This document shows positions 30,589 through 40,140 of a DNA stretch of 41,680 nt, piece by piece; positions within the stretch are counted from its first letter, which is position 1, and every line of letters begins with the position of its first letter. Both the position numbers and the translations under genes were made by a program. The DNA comes from JAFARZ01 sp035651595 (GTDB taxonomy: Bacteria > Actinomycetota > Actinomycetes > Streptosporangiales > Streptosporangiaceae): positions 1-41,680 of the forward strand of contig DASRFJ010000014.1 of NCBI GenBank assembly GCA_035651595.1, in the 5' to 3' direction. Below the pieces are notes generated by a model, which saw only the letters and a program-made list of their open reading frames with translations, was not told the origin of the DNA and did no database searches.

Positions 30589-33500
30589 GACGGCCCTCCG
30601 CAGTTCGTCGGGATCTGGTGTCGGATGGTCACCTGGCCGTGCGGGGATACGGGCCCTTCGGGCACCAGGTGCCGGCGCTCGCCGAGCACGGGAACCCATT
30701 GGTCCTCGCTCCCCGGCAGGCCAAGCACCCCGGCCAGTTCGGCGTCCGGGCCTGCCGCGACCCGCACGCGGATCAGCTCGCGGCCTGGCTCCCTGGCGAT
30801 GACCGGGTACAGCAGGTTCAAGCGCTGGCCGTTCGGGATCAACACCGGTTCGCCCACCGTGGCATCGGTCACGCTCACCTCGGGCCTCGGCCCGTCCACG
30901 ACGACGAGGATCAGGCCGGCCGACGCGGGCAGGCACGTGGTGCTCGACGGCTGGCCCGCCAGCGCGGTCGCCGCGAGGATCAGGGCCTGGCTGGTCCGCC
31001 GTCCGTTCCGCCGGGTGACCAGCGGCGCGGCCAGGTGCACGGTCGCGCCGCGGGCCAGCAGGGCCGCGGGTGCCACCTGGGCGAGCGCGGTGCCGGACTG
31101 CCAGCCGCACACCGGGGACCGGCCGGGCGGTGCCGCCCGCAGCGAGACGGCACCCGGCGCTGGCTCGAACCGAAGGGCGTCCGCCGGCCGTCCCAGCGCG
31201 CCGACGACGACGCGCGCGGCGCCGGACGGCGCGGTCACCGTCGCTCCGTCGCCGGGCGCGATCTCGTGATCGAGCAGCGGATGGCCGGCCCGGTCGAGGA
31301 AGACGACCCGCGCCGCGCCCGCTCCCGACACCAGCCACTGGCCGCGGTCCGCGGCGGCGGGCAGGTCCCAGACCCGCAGGACGCCCGGCGCCAGCTCGAT
31401 GCCGGCGGCGAGGTCGCCGTCCGTTCCGGCGCCGTTCCGGACGTGGCCGGTGTAGGCGGCCTTCGTCGGCGGCGTTCCGGGGCGGTCGGCGTGATGCGGG
31501 GTGTGCAGGACGGCGAGCGGGCGCGGCACCGGTGCCGGGACCGGCGCCGGAACCGGTGCCACGGCCGCGGCGGGAGCAGGCGCCGGAGCGGCCGCAGGGG
31601 CGGGCGCGACCGCTCCGGCCGCTGAGGCGGGCGGCGTGAGCAGCCCGATCGGCACCGGGTTCGGGTTGACGTCGGTGACTTCGAGCGAAATCGGCGGCCT
31701 GCCACCGTCACTGGCGACCGCTGGGCTGCCGGTGATGGTGAGCCCGGTCAGCACCGGGATGACCGCGGCCGACGCGGCCTGCCCGTCGGTGATCTGCCAC
31801 ACCGCGGCCGGCACGTGACCGACCACCGGCTCGACGTCGAGCCGGGACATGTCGGCTGGCTGGGAGTTCGCGACCAAGTGCAGGCTCAGGTCGTGCACGG
31901 CGGAGACGTGGGCCACGTTCATCGGGGCGAGGTCGAGCGCGGCAGGCACCGGATGAACACCGTCGGTCAGCAGGAACGGGACGGGCGCACCGTTCACCGA
32001 GAACGCGGTGGCCGCGGCGCGTGTCTCGGTGCGCAGGGCGAAGGTCCCGGTGAGGCGCCATGGGTTGCCCGGGGAGCCGGGTGCGCCCTGCGGCTGGATG
32101 GCGGCCACCGGAACCGCGTCCGGCGGGATCAGGCCGATGCTGGCGTGCACGGACAACGCGCTGCCGTCGGGGGCACCGGACACCACGTACTTGTCGCGGA
32201 ACGCGGCCCAGTCGAGGAAGGGCAGCGGCGCGTGCGGGCTTGGTCCGAATCCGATCGTGACGCTGGCCACCTCGAGGTCGACGGTGACCTGGCCGTGCAG
32301 CGGCGGCCCGAGCAAATGGACCGAGGCGCCTATCGTCACCGAGACGTCGATGGTGACGCAGACGAAGAAGCACACCCGCAGCCGGAACCCGGCGGTCACC
32401 GAGACGCCCACCATGACGTCGTAGTGGAACGGATCCCAGGCGATGAGGAAGTCGGCGTAGGCGGTGAACGAGGCGTAGATCCCCGCCTTGTTGTAGGAGA
32501 CCTCGAGCCGGCCGCCGGCCATGACGCAGCCGCTGGTCAGCGCGAAGTACGTCTCGCCCTTGACCACGATGGCGTCGCTGACCGCCCAGTGGAAGCCGAG
32601 CCGCGGGACCACCGGGAACTGCGGCGGCCGGACGAACGCCGGGTGGTAGCCGCCAAGCGTCAGCACGAACTGGTCCTGGTGGAACCACATGAAGAACGCG
32701 AACCCGCCGGTGAGCTGGCAGTCGCGACTGAGCAGCCAGGAGTTGTCGGTGAGCTGCGACTGGACGGACAGCACGCCGTCCGTGGTGGAGAACCGCGCCT
32801 TGAGCGCCAGCTCGACCGAGGCCAGCTCGAGCGAGCCCGGGCCGGCGTCCGGCGGCGGGATCGCCGCCCGGGACACGCCCAGCAGGCCGATCTCGGCGCC
32901 CCGGTCGAGGGACGCGTACGCGACCGCGACCGAGTGGACGAAGGCGAACGAGGTGAACCGGATGCCCGCCGCCAGCCAGTAGCCGCCCCGCTGCGGGACC
33001 ATCGCGTCGCCGAGCAGCTCGAGTGTCCCCATCGGGTCCCCGTTGTTCCCTTGGTCGATGGCGGTGACCAAAGGGAACTGCTCGACGTCGGTGACCTGGG
33101 CGGGCGGCACGAGGCGACGGTCGTACCCGCCGCCGGCGCCGAGTCCGGTGACGAACATGTACGGCGGGCCGCCGAGCACCGTGGGCAGGCCGGCGAAGAC
33201 GAACAGCGAGGTGAAGCCGCCCTGCTGATCGGCGGGGCGAGAGTAAGCGCCGACCGCGGTGAACGTCCGGCCCGCTACCTCGACGGTGAGCGTGCCGGCG
33301 TAGTCGACCGGCGGTCCGTCGCGCTTGACCAGGCCGCCGGCCAGCGACACCGAGTCGCTGCTGAACGCCACCGCGAGGCCGGCCAGGTCCAGCGGCCACG
33401 CGCCCGGCTGGTCGAGTTCGCCGAGCGGGATCGAGACGCCGAGTTCGTTCGCCGCGATGGACAACGGCCCGACCTGGACGCCGCCGTCGAGGAAGATATC

Positions 33501-36500
33501 CGCGGTGCCCGGCTGACCGCTGCCTGCCGGTGCCGGTAGGTACGCGACGCCGATCTGGCCGACGCTGAGCGGGCCGAAGGCGCGGTTCACCGGGAGCCAC
33601 AGCGGGTCGGCGGTGAACGGCACCCAGGTGTCGCCGTCCCGGCGCAGCAGCGCGAAGTCGCTGCCCGGGCGGCGGGCGGCGACCAGCGACACGCCGGGCA
33701 GCACCCCCTGCTGGTCGCCTCCGCTAGCCTGCCCTGAGTCGAGCAGGCTCCCCGCGACCGGGTTGGCCGCGCCGTTCCCGCTGGTCACGGCCCCGAGCGG
33801 GAGACCCAGATCGTCGACGTCGAGGGCGCCGCCGATGTCGCTCATGGTGAACCCGCCGTCCAGGTCCATCGTCGCCCACAGATAGCCGGTCACCGCGCCC
33901 AGGTGCACGTCCGTGGTGTCCAGCAGATCCCCGCCGGTACCGCCGAGACGGATGCCGAGCGGCGCCAGGCGCAGTTCCGGCCGCAGCTGCCAGGTACCGT
34001 TCTCGACCAGCAGCAGGCGCAGCGCCGGCGCGGGATCGGGCAGCCAGGTCGGCGCGGGCTCGCCGGCCCGCAGTGACACGTCGATGTCGCCGTCGGCCAG
34101 CGTGGCGGTGCCGGTCAGGCCGAGGCCGAACCGCGACTGGTCGGTGAGCAGCTGGAGGGCGAGGCCGGCGCCGACGGGCACGGTCACGCCCGTCGCGGCG
34201 AGCGCGGCAAGCAGCCGGGCGGCGAGCTGGCCGGCGGGCGGGAGCGGGACCACCAGGCGGGGTGCGCTCGCGTCGAGGATCCCGGCGGAACGCAGCACGT
34301 CGGCCACCGTGGGGCCGCCCGCGAACAGTGCGGTGGCCAGATCGAGATGGTCGACGCTCACCTGGGCGGCCAGCGGCATGATGAGCTGCTCGAGCAACGC
34401 CGCGATCCCGCCCGTGCCCAGCGTCAGCCCGGGAGCGGGCAGCAGGCCGGCCTGGATGAGGCCGGCACCGGCGGTGCCGAGCGGCAGCGCGGTCACCGTG
34501 AGCCCGGCGTCCGCCTCGATCCGCAACGCCGGGGCCAGGTGCAGGCCGAGCAGCTGTTCCGCGGCGGACGGCAGCGCGACGGCGGCGGTCAGCTGGCCGG
34601 TGACCGTCGCGCCGGACACACCGGCTCCGCTGGCGACCCCGACCACGAGCGGGTCGAACGAGATCGGCCCGGCGGCGAGCCCGTCGATCCGCAGCCGCAC
34701 CGCGGGCGTGGCCCCCCAATCCGCCTCGACCGTGGCCGTGACCGGTCCGGCGCTGGCCTGGACGGTCACGCCGTCCGTGGCCTGGGTCACCGTGCCGGGC
34801 AGCCCGGCGACCTGCCAGAGCTGCGCGACGGCGGCGGGCAGGCCGGTGGCGGCCAGCGCCGCGAGCCCGCCGGACCCGGCGAGTACCCGGAGCTGGTCGG
34901 TGTGCGCGGCGAACGAAGGATCGCCGGAGCCGCCGTGGACGCCGATCGCGTCCGCGACCGCGAGCACCGCCACGGCCAGCTGCGGCGGCGGTTCGGGCTG
35001 GCGCGCCGCGAGCGCGTCGAGCACTGCGGGCAGCAGGGCCGCGGCTGCGTCGGCGGCCAGCGGGCCGAGGCCGCCGAACCTGGGCAGCAGCACGATCGGG
35101 GCCAGCGCTGCCCCTGCCGCCGAGGTCGGCGAGATGGCAAGGGACAGCGTTCCGTCGGCGTACCCCATGGCCAGCGAGATCGCGCCCCACGTGCCGCCGA
35201 GCGGCACGGTGAGGTTGACGGCGGCGGACACGTCGGGAGCACCCGAGGTGCTGCCCAGCGCGACGTCGAGTTCCGCGGCGAGCGAGCCGGACGGCCCGCC
35301 CCCGTCGGCACCGCCGACCCCGCCAGCACTGCTGCCGGGCACCACGAACGGCGACCCGGTCCGCAGCGACAGCTGCCCCGGGTGGCCGGCCGCGCTCAGC
35401 ACCAGCCCGCCGGGCAGGGCAAGGCCGGTCCCGGCAGCTGGCGCGGCGCCGAGCAGCCCGGACACCGCCTGGAGCAGGCCGCCGATCCGGTCGCCGTCGA
35501 GCAGCGGACCCAGCACCCGGCCGGGGTGGGTGAGCAGTTCGGCCAGCGGGCCGAGCGTCCAGCCGGGTCCGAGCCGGTCGCCGAGCGCGGCGGCACCCAC
35601 CGAGGTGAGCATGAGCTCGAGCAGCAGCGGCGCGAGGCGGCCCGCCAGCGCCGCGGTGCTGGATTGGCCTGGGCCTCCGGCCGCGGCGCCCGGCGCGGGC
35701 AGCAGGGTCACCGGGTCGCCGAGATCTGTGCTCAGCACGAGTGTCCCGGTGGCGGGGTCGAACCGCAGCGCGGCGGTGCCCGTGGTCAGGGCCAGCGTCC
35801 GCTGGGCCGTGCCGTTGCCGAACAGGCGGACGATACCGGTGCTGAGCTGGGCGCCGGCCAGGTCAAGCTCGGTCAGCTGAACGGTCAGCCGGTCGGTGGC
35901 CAGCTCGAACGTTAGCGGCGCCGTCGGGTTGACGGCCGTCCACGGTCCGCCGGGCGGCCCCTGGAGACCCAGCTGGCCGGGCGTGCTGTCCAGTGCGGTG
36001 CGCAGCCGGGGGCCGAGGTAGCCGCCCGGGTCGGTGCGCAGCCGCTGCACGGCGTCGGCCAGCACGACCGCGGTGTCCGAGCCGTCCTGAGCCGCCACGC
36101 CGAGCGCAAGCAGGGCGTCCACGACGGCCGTGCCGCCGGGTCCGGCCGTGCTCAGCGCGCCGGCCACGGCGGACAGCAGCCGGTCGGCGCCGGTGTCGCC
36201 CAGGGTGAGCACGGCAGCGGTGGGGGAGTCGATGCCGGCGTCGAAGAACGTCGCGTCCGCGCTGACCGGCTGGGCGCCCGAGCCGGACTCGACCGTGACG
36301 CCCAGCTCCGCGCGCCGCAGCCGGACCCCTTGCCCGTCGGGCGGGTCGACCAGCCAGCCGTCGCGGCGGTCCACCCGGATCTCGACCCGGGTCCGCGTGG
36401 CCAGGTCAGGGAGCGGGGCGGGCGGCGCGCTGAGCGGCACCCTGGTCACGTCGACCCGCAGGCCGGCGTCGACCGACACGTCGCCGGGGTTGGCGGCCGC

Positions 36501-39500
36501 GGCGGCCAGGCCGACGCGCAGGCCGACCCCGAGGTGCCCGTCGGCACCGCCGACCCCGCTAGCACTGGGCGGCGGCGCGGAGCCGTCGGCGGGGGTGAGG
36601 ACGGCCGTCAGCGCGGCGCCCAGCACGGTGGCGGGGTCGTCCGCGAGCAGGCCGGCGATGGCCAGGGCGGGCACCCCACCGGTGTCGTGACTCGTGTCGC
36701 CGGTGAAGCGCTCCCGCGGAAAGCTCACCCGCGTGGGCAGCGTGCCGGTCCCCTGCCATCCCTCGGCGACCGCCAGGAGCAGATCGGCCACGTCCCGCAT
36801 GGGCGCGGTGGCCTGTGCGGCGTCGAGCAGCCGGGCGGCCAGGCGGACCGCGTCGGTCTGTGTCGCGTCGTCGAGCACGGTGAGGTCCGCGACGCCGTGC
36901 GGGGTGCCGATCGTGATCAGGCCGGCCACCTGGGCGGGATTGGCCGCGGCGAAGGCACGCGCGGCAAGGCCGGCCGTCGAGTGGGCAACCAGCACCACGG
37001 GAGCGCCGGCGCGAAGCTGCCGGATGCGGCCGACCACGGCGGCGACCTGGTCGACGACGGCGCCGAGGTCGCCGCCCGGGTCGGCCAGATCCGCGGTGTA
37101 CCAGTTCGCCGCGACGGTGACCGAGGTCAAGTCCGCCAGGTCGGGCCGGGGCGGGGTGCGCAGGTCGAAGTGCGCCGCGTCCGACGTCGAGCCGGGCTGC
37201 GCCGCCTCGGCGGCGGCCAGCAGCGGCTGCCAGGATGCCTGGCCGGCGAACGGCGGGCCGATGAGCAGCACGGACCGCTCCGGCCCGGGAACCCAGGTGT
37301 CGAGCTGGGCCAGCGTCTGCGCGACCGCGTCCGGGTGCTCGGGCAGGCGCTGGTGCGCGGCGTCGACGGACGTGCCGGCCAGCGTCCAGGCCGGGTCGTC
37401 GGGGAACTGCGCGCGGAACGGCAGCACGCCGTCGCCGTCCGAGCAGCGGCGCAGCATCGCGGCCAGTGCGTCGGTCAGCCGGTCCGGTGCCGACGTCCCC
37501 TGCGGACCCCCGAACAGCCCGCGCAGCGCGGGAACCTGCTGGCCGATGTTGCTCATCGCGGCGAGCAGCAGCTCCGGCGTGCCCTGGTAGATCGCCTGCT
37601 GCGCGCCGCTGGCCGCCCAGCCGGCGGTCGGCCCGTCCGGCTCCAGCCACACCAGCAGCTGGGCGGCACCGGGCGAGCCGCCCGGCCCGCCGAGATCCAC
37701 CCGCCACGGCTCGGCATAGCTGCCCGCGCCTTCCAGGCCGGTGTCGTCGCCGCCTGCGTCGGCGCTGGCGCTGGTCAGGCGGCGCAGCTGGGTGAGCGCG
37801 GTGACGACGAACGGAACGCCGTCGTCCTGCGACACGGTCAAGGTGACCTGGCCGAGCCAGTCACGCAACGCACCGAGCGGGTCGGCCAGCAATCCGCCGA
37901 GGCCGCCGGGTCCAAGTTCGGGCACCGGCCAGTCCGACGGCAGGCCGGCAAGCCCGTCGTGCAGCCCGAGCAGCGCGCTGGCCGCGAACGCGTCGTCACC
38001 CGCCGCCGACCACCACAGCCGGGCCAGCAGCGCGCGGGCCACCCGGTCGAGCACGGCGGCGTCGACCCCGAGTCCGAGGTCGGGCTGGCCCGCGTCGAAG
38101 CCGGCGCCGGGCGGCACCTGGAGCGCGGGAATCGTCACGTCGGTACCGTCCGCGTGCAGGGTGAGTCCGGTCAGCTCGACCATCGGCGTCAGCGGCTGAC
38201 CGGCGCTCCAGTCGAACCCGGCGTCGAGACCCTGGAGCGACAGGCCGATGCCCTGGACGGGAGCCAGGGTGAACGGACCGGTCACCGAGAGGTGCGCCGA
38301 TTGCTGCCCGAGCAGCTTGCTGGTCACCGGGCCCGAGTCCGGGAAGGTGAGCCGGACGACCTCGCAAAGACCGGTGGCCGCGATCGTGGCCGGGCCGGCT
38401 GTGGCGCCCGCGGTGACGCGCAGGCCGAGATGCAGCACCGGCCCCGCGTCGGTCCACGCGGCCAGCTCGAGGGCGAGCGGCGCGGCCTGCGCGACCGCGA
38501 CATGCCACGGGTCAGCCGGCGTGCCGCTGCCAGCCACCGTGCCGGGCAGGCCCAGCAGGCCGGCCAGTTCGCCGAGCATGGCCGCCCAGGAGTGCGCGGG
38601 ATCAAGCAGCCGTGCCCGGTGCACCCGGGCCAGTTCCCTGGTCGGCGCCGACAGCAGGGCGACCAGGTCGGCCACCGGTGCGCCGTCCTCCCCGGCCGGC
38701 GGGGCCAGCCCGGCGAGCACGGAAAGGTGCCCGCCCGGTCCGTCCGCGCCGATGGCGGCGACGATCGCGTCCCGGGCGGCTTGCGCCGCCGCGGCCCGCA
38801 CGCTGTCCACGTTGGACAGGTCGATCAGGTCGTGCGCGGAGCCCTCGAACACCACCTGGCCCAACTCGAGGACCGGCCGCAGCGTGGCGCCGTCCCAGGT
38901 CAGGCCCGCCTGCGCGAACCCCACTCGCAGCTCGTCGCCGTCGACCAGCGTGGCGGCGGGGTCACCGGGCGCGCGGATCACGACGGTCGCGGACGGCACC
39001 GCCCGCGCGGTGCCCGGCCCGCTCAGCGGCAGCGCGATCAGCACCGCGCGCGCGTCGAGGGCGATCCCGGCGGGGCCGGTCAGGTGCAGGGCGAACCCGG
39101 CCAGCACCTCGCGGCCGGCTGCCGTGGTGCGGGTGCCGAGGGTCAGCTCGATGCCGCCGTCGTCATCCAGGGCGGCCAGCGGTATCCGCCACGGATCCGC
39201 CTCGGTGCCCGTGCCGGACGGCGCGGCGCCCGAGCCGAGCAGCCCGGCCAGGTGACCAAGCCACCCCGCGGGCGCGTCGAGCACGGCCGCGAACCAGTCG
39301 GCGACCACGGACTTGTCGATGCCGATCCGCTCGACCGGCAGCCGCGGGACGTCGCTGCCGAGCCCGGCCAGCGGCAGCAGGTGGTCGGCCAGCGCGCTCA
39401 GCTGAGCTGGTGTGTCCGGATCGAGCGCGACCGGCCGCAGCCGGTCTTGCAGGAGGTTCTGAATCAGCGGCACGACGTCGCGGCCCAGCTGCCCCGGATC

Positions 39501-40079
39501 GAGGAACATGGTGTCGAGCACCTGGTCGCCGACGCGCAGGTTGTGCACGCCGATCCGGAGCGTGACCGGGTCGGTGGCATCGGCCGGTGCGAGATCGGCC
39601 TCGATCACCAGGCCGTCGAAACCGGCACCCGCGGCGGGATCGACGGCAACGTCAGCGCGCACGCGCACCGGGCTGTCGTGCGAGCCGACGACGGAGTGCA
39701 GGCCGTCGTCGTCGGCTTGGACCAGGCCGAGAGCAAGGGTGAGCGCGACACCCGGCGCCGCCGTGCCGCCCCGCACCGCCAGGCCCAGGGCGAGCCCGCC
39801 GCCGGCCACCGCGCGGCGGGTGAGGAAAACCTCGTGCGCCGTCCCCGCGCCGGCCAGCGAGTGCCAGGTTTCTGTGCCGTCCGACTCTGCCTGATCGGCC
39901 GGCGCCAGCAGATCGATCAGGTCGCTCAGCGCCGCGCGCCGGGCCGGATCGCGGAACAGCGCGCCGGACTGCCCGAGCGGGTCAGCGAACCAGGCGGTGT
40001 GCAGGCTGCCGTCCGCGTCGAGGAGGCCGATGGCGACCGCGAGATCGTGCAGCTCCGGGCCGAGGTCGCTGAGGATCAT
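30585..40079 (-). CDS. 3164-aa giant DUF6603-type protein with embedded alpha/beta-hydrolase segment
   Basis: This is the first gene of the operon. Start ATG 40079 follows AAAGGCGGG. The protein is mostly Leu/Ala/Gly/Asp-rich beta sequence. A G-x-x-A-D/E-P-W-R/H phrase recurs near residues 297, 524 and 793 (GTEADPWR, GTPADPWH, GSYAEPWR), suggesting repeated domains. Around residues 940-1110 lies a hydrolase-like segment: SVLLIGPPFAGQASW, VVLVAHSTAGLAARAFA (nucleophile elbow near residue 1032) and LITIGTPHGVADL. Residues about 2150-2640 match my memory of DUF6603, with LGGPPYMFVTGLGAGGGYDR, VPRLGFHWAVSDAIVVKGET and DPFHYDVMVGVSVTAGFRLR. An Ala/Pro linker (about 2817-2857) precedes a C-terminal beta domain. 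There is no signal peptide. Its function is unknown; large scaffold or surface roles are guesses. Confidence 0.85.
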   Translation of the reverse strand: MILSDLGPELHDLAVAIGLLDADGSLHTAWFADPLGQSGALFRDPARRAALSDLIDLLAPADQAESDGTETWHSLAGAGTAHEVFLTRRAVAGGGLALGLAVRGGTAAPGVALTLALGLVQADDDGLHSVVGSHDSPVRVRADVAVDPAAGAGFDGLVIEADLAPADATDPVTLRIGVHNLRVGDQVLDTMFLDPGQLGRDVVPLIQNLLQDRLRPVALDPDTPAQLSALADHLLPLAGLGSDVPRLPVERIGIDKSVVADWFAAVLDAPAGWLGHLAGLLGSGAAPSGTGTEADPWRIPLAALDDDGGIELTLGTRTTAAGREVLAGFALHLTGPAGIALDARAVLIALPLSGPGTARAVPSATVVIRAPGDPAATLVDGDELRVGFAQAGLTWDGATLRPVLELGQVVFEGSAHDLIDLSNVDSVRAAAAQAARDAIVAAIGADGPGGHLSVLAGLAPPAGEDGAPVADLVALLSAPTRELARVHRARLLDPAHSWAAMLGELAGLLGLPGTVAGSGTPADPWHVAVAQAAPLALELAAWTDAGPVLHLGLRVTAGATAGPATIAATGLCEVVRLTFPDSGPVTSKLLGQQSAHLSVTGPFTLAPVQGIGLSLQGLDAGFDWSAGQPLTPMVELTGLTLHADGTDVTIPALQVPPGAGFDAGQPDLGLGVDAAVLDRVARALLARLWWSAAGDDAFAASALLGLHDGLAGLPSDWPVPELGPGGLGGLLADPLGALRDWLGQVTLTVSQDDGVPFVVTALTQLRRLTSASADAGGDDTGLEGAGSYAEPWRVDLGGPGGSPGAAQLLVWLEPDGPTAGWAASGAQQAIYQGTPELLLAAMSNIGQQVPALRGLFGGPQGTSAPDRLTDALAAMLRRCSDGDGVLPFRAQFPDDPAWTLAGTSVDAAHQRLPEHPDAVAQTLAQLDTWVPGPERSVLLIGPPFAGQASWQPLLAAAEAAQPGSTSDAAHFDLRTPPRPDLADLTSVTVAANWYTADLADPGGDLGAVVDQVAAVVGRIRQLRAGAPVVLVAHSTAGLAARAFAAANPAQVAGLITIGTPHGVADLTVLDDATQTDAVRLAARLLDAAQATAPMRDVADLLLAVAEGWQGTGTLPTRVSFPRERFTGDTSHDTGGVPALAIAGLLADDPATVLGAALTAVLTPADGSAPPPSASGVGGADGHLGVGLRVGLAAAAANPGDVSVDAGLRVDVTRVPLSAPPAPLPDLATRTRVEIRVDRRDGWLVDPPDGQGVRLRRAELGVTVESGSGAQPVSADATFFDAGIDSPTAAVLTLGDTGADRLLSAVAGALSTAGPGGTAVVDALLALGVAAQDGSDTAVVLADAVQRLRTDPGGYLGPRLRTALDSTPGQLGLQGPPGGPWTAVNPTAPLTFELATDRLTVQLTELDLAGAQLSTGIVRLFGNGTAQRTLALTTGTAALRFDPATGTLVLSTDLGDPVTLLPAPGAAAGGPGQSSTAALAGRLAPLLLELMLTSVGAAALGDRLGPGWTLGPLAELLTHPGRVLGPLLDGDRIGGLLQAVSGLLGAAPAAGTGLALPGGLVLSAAGHPGQLSLRTGSPFVVPGSSAGGVGGADGGGPSGSLAAELDVALGSTSGAPDVSAAVNLTVPLGGTWGAISLAMGYADGTLSLAISPTSAAGAALAPIVLLPRFGGLGPLAADAAAALLPAVLDALAARQPEPPPQLAVAVLAVADAIGVHGGSGDPSFAAHTDQLRVLAGSGGLAALAATGLPAAVAQLWQVAGLPGTVTQATDGVTVQASAGPVTATVEADWGATPAVRLRIDGLAAGPISFDPLVVGVASGAGVSGATVTGQLTAAVALPSAAEQLLGLHLAPALRIEADAGLTVTALPLGTAGAGLIQAGLLPAPGLTLGTGGIAALLEQLIMPLAAQVSVDHLDLATALFAGGPTVADVLRSAGILDASAPRLVVPLPPAGQLAARLLAALAATGVTVPVGAGLALQLLTDQSRFGLGLTGTATLADGDIDVSLRAGEPAPTWLPDPAPALRLLLVENGTWQLRPELRLAPLGIRLGGTGGDLLDTTDVHLGAVTGYLWATMDLDGGFTMSDIGGALDVDDLGLPLGAVTSGNGAANPVAGSLLDSGQASGGDQQGVLPGVSLVAARRPGSDFALLRRDGDTWVPFTADPLWLPVNRAFGPLSVGQIGVAYLPAPAGSGQPGTADIFLDGGVQVGPLSIAANELGVSIPLGELDQPGAWPLDLAGLAVAFSSDSVSLAGGLVKRDGPPVDYAGTLTVEVAGRTFTAVGAYSRPADQQGGFTSLFVFAGLPTVLGGPPYMFVTGLGAGGGYDRRLVPPAQVTDVEQFPLVTAIDQGNNGDPMGTLELLGDAMVPQRGGYWLAAGIRFTSFAFVHSVAVAYASLDRGAEIGLLGVSRAAIPPPDAGPGSLELASVELALKARFSTTDGVLSVQSQLTDNSWLLSRDCQLTGGFAFFMWFHQDQFVLTLGGYHPAFVRPPQFPVVPRLGFHWAVSDAIVVKGETYFALTSGCVMAGGRLEVSYNKAGIYASFTAYADFLIAWDPFHYDVMVGVSVTAGFRLRVCFFVCVTIDVSVTIGASVHLLGPPLHGQVTVDLEVASVTIGFGPSPHAPLPFLDWAAFRDKYVVSGAPDGSALSVHASIGLIPPDAVPVAAIQPQGAPGSPGNPWRLTGTFALRTETRAAATAFSVNGAPVPFLLTDGVHPVPAALDLAPMNVAHVSAVHDLSLHLVANSQPADMSRLDVEPVVGHVPAAVWQITDGQAASAAVIPVLTGLTITGSPAVASDGGRPPISLEVTDVNPNPVPIGLLTPPASAAGAVAPAPAAAPAPAPAAAVAPVPAPVPAPVPRPLAVLHTPHHADRPGTPPTKAAYTGHVRNGAGTDGDLAAGIELAPGVLRVWDLPAAADRGQWLVSGAGAARVVFLDRAGHPLLDHEIAPGDGATVTAPSGAARVVVGALGRPADALRFEPAPGAVSLRAAPPGRSPVCGWQSGTALAQVAPAALLARGATVHLAAPLVTRRNGRRTSQALILAATALAGQPSSTTCLPASAGLILVVVDGPRPEVSVTDATVGEPVLIPNGQRLNLLYPVIAREPGRELIRVRVAAGPDAELAGVLGLPGSEDQWVPVLGERRHLVPEGPVSPHGQVTIRHQIPTNCGGPS

Positions 40080-40101
40080 GAATTCCCGCCTTTCAGGTCG
40101 C

Positions 40102-40140
40102 TTGACCCTCACCGCGTTCCAACCCGTTCCATGGAACGGA
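40102..40140. promoter_or_regulatory. Candidate operator between the giant operon and the amidase gene
   Basis: The 61 bp between the two divergent starts contains TTGACC (40102-40107, plus strand), a direct repeat CGTTCCA (40115-40121) and the perfect 16 bp palindrome CCGTTCCATGGAACGG (40124-40139). A dimeric regulator bound here would cover the promoter region of both genes. The -10 elements are not clear. Confidence 0.5.

Larger units (their letters stand above)
18669..40079 (-). other. Eight-gene translationally coupled operon, uncharacterised system
   Basis: Eight genes run head to tail on the minus strand with almost no intergenic DNA. The junctions are ATGA at 30585-30588, 29170-29173 and 28277-28280, TGATG at 24861, a 19 nt gap at 22077/22096, GTGA at 20317-20320 and ATGA at 19595-19598. 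Such coupling implies co-expression at controlled ratios and a shared task. The order is DUF6603-type giant, three unknown proteins, beta-lactamase-like protein, subtilase-like protein, degenerate ATP-grasp partner, ATP-grasp ligase. No signal peptides are visible on any member. Confidence 0.85.

Noticed and set aside
18669..40079. Phage tail or contractile injection system
   Set aside because: I looked for sheath, tube, baseplate, spike and AAA-ATPase proteins and recognise none; the large sizes and the amidase alone are not enough.
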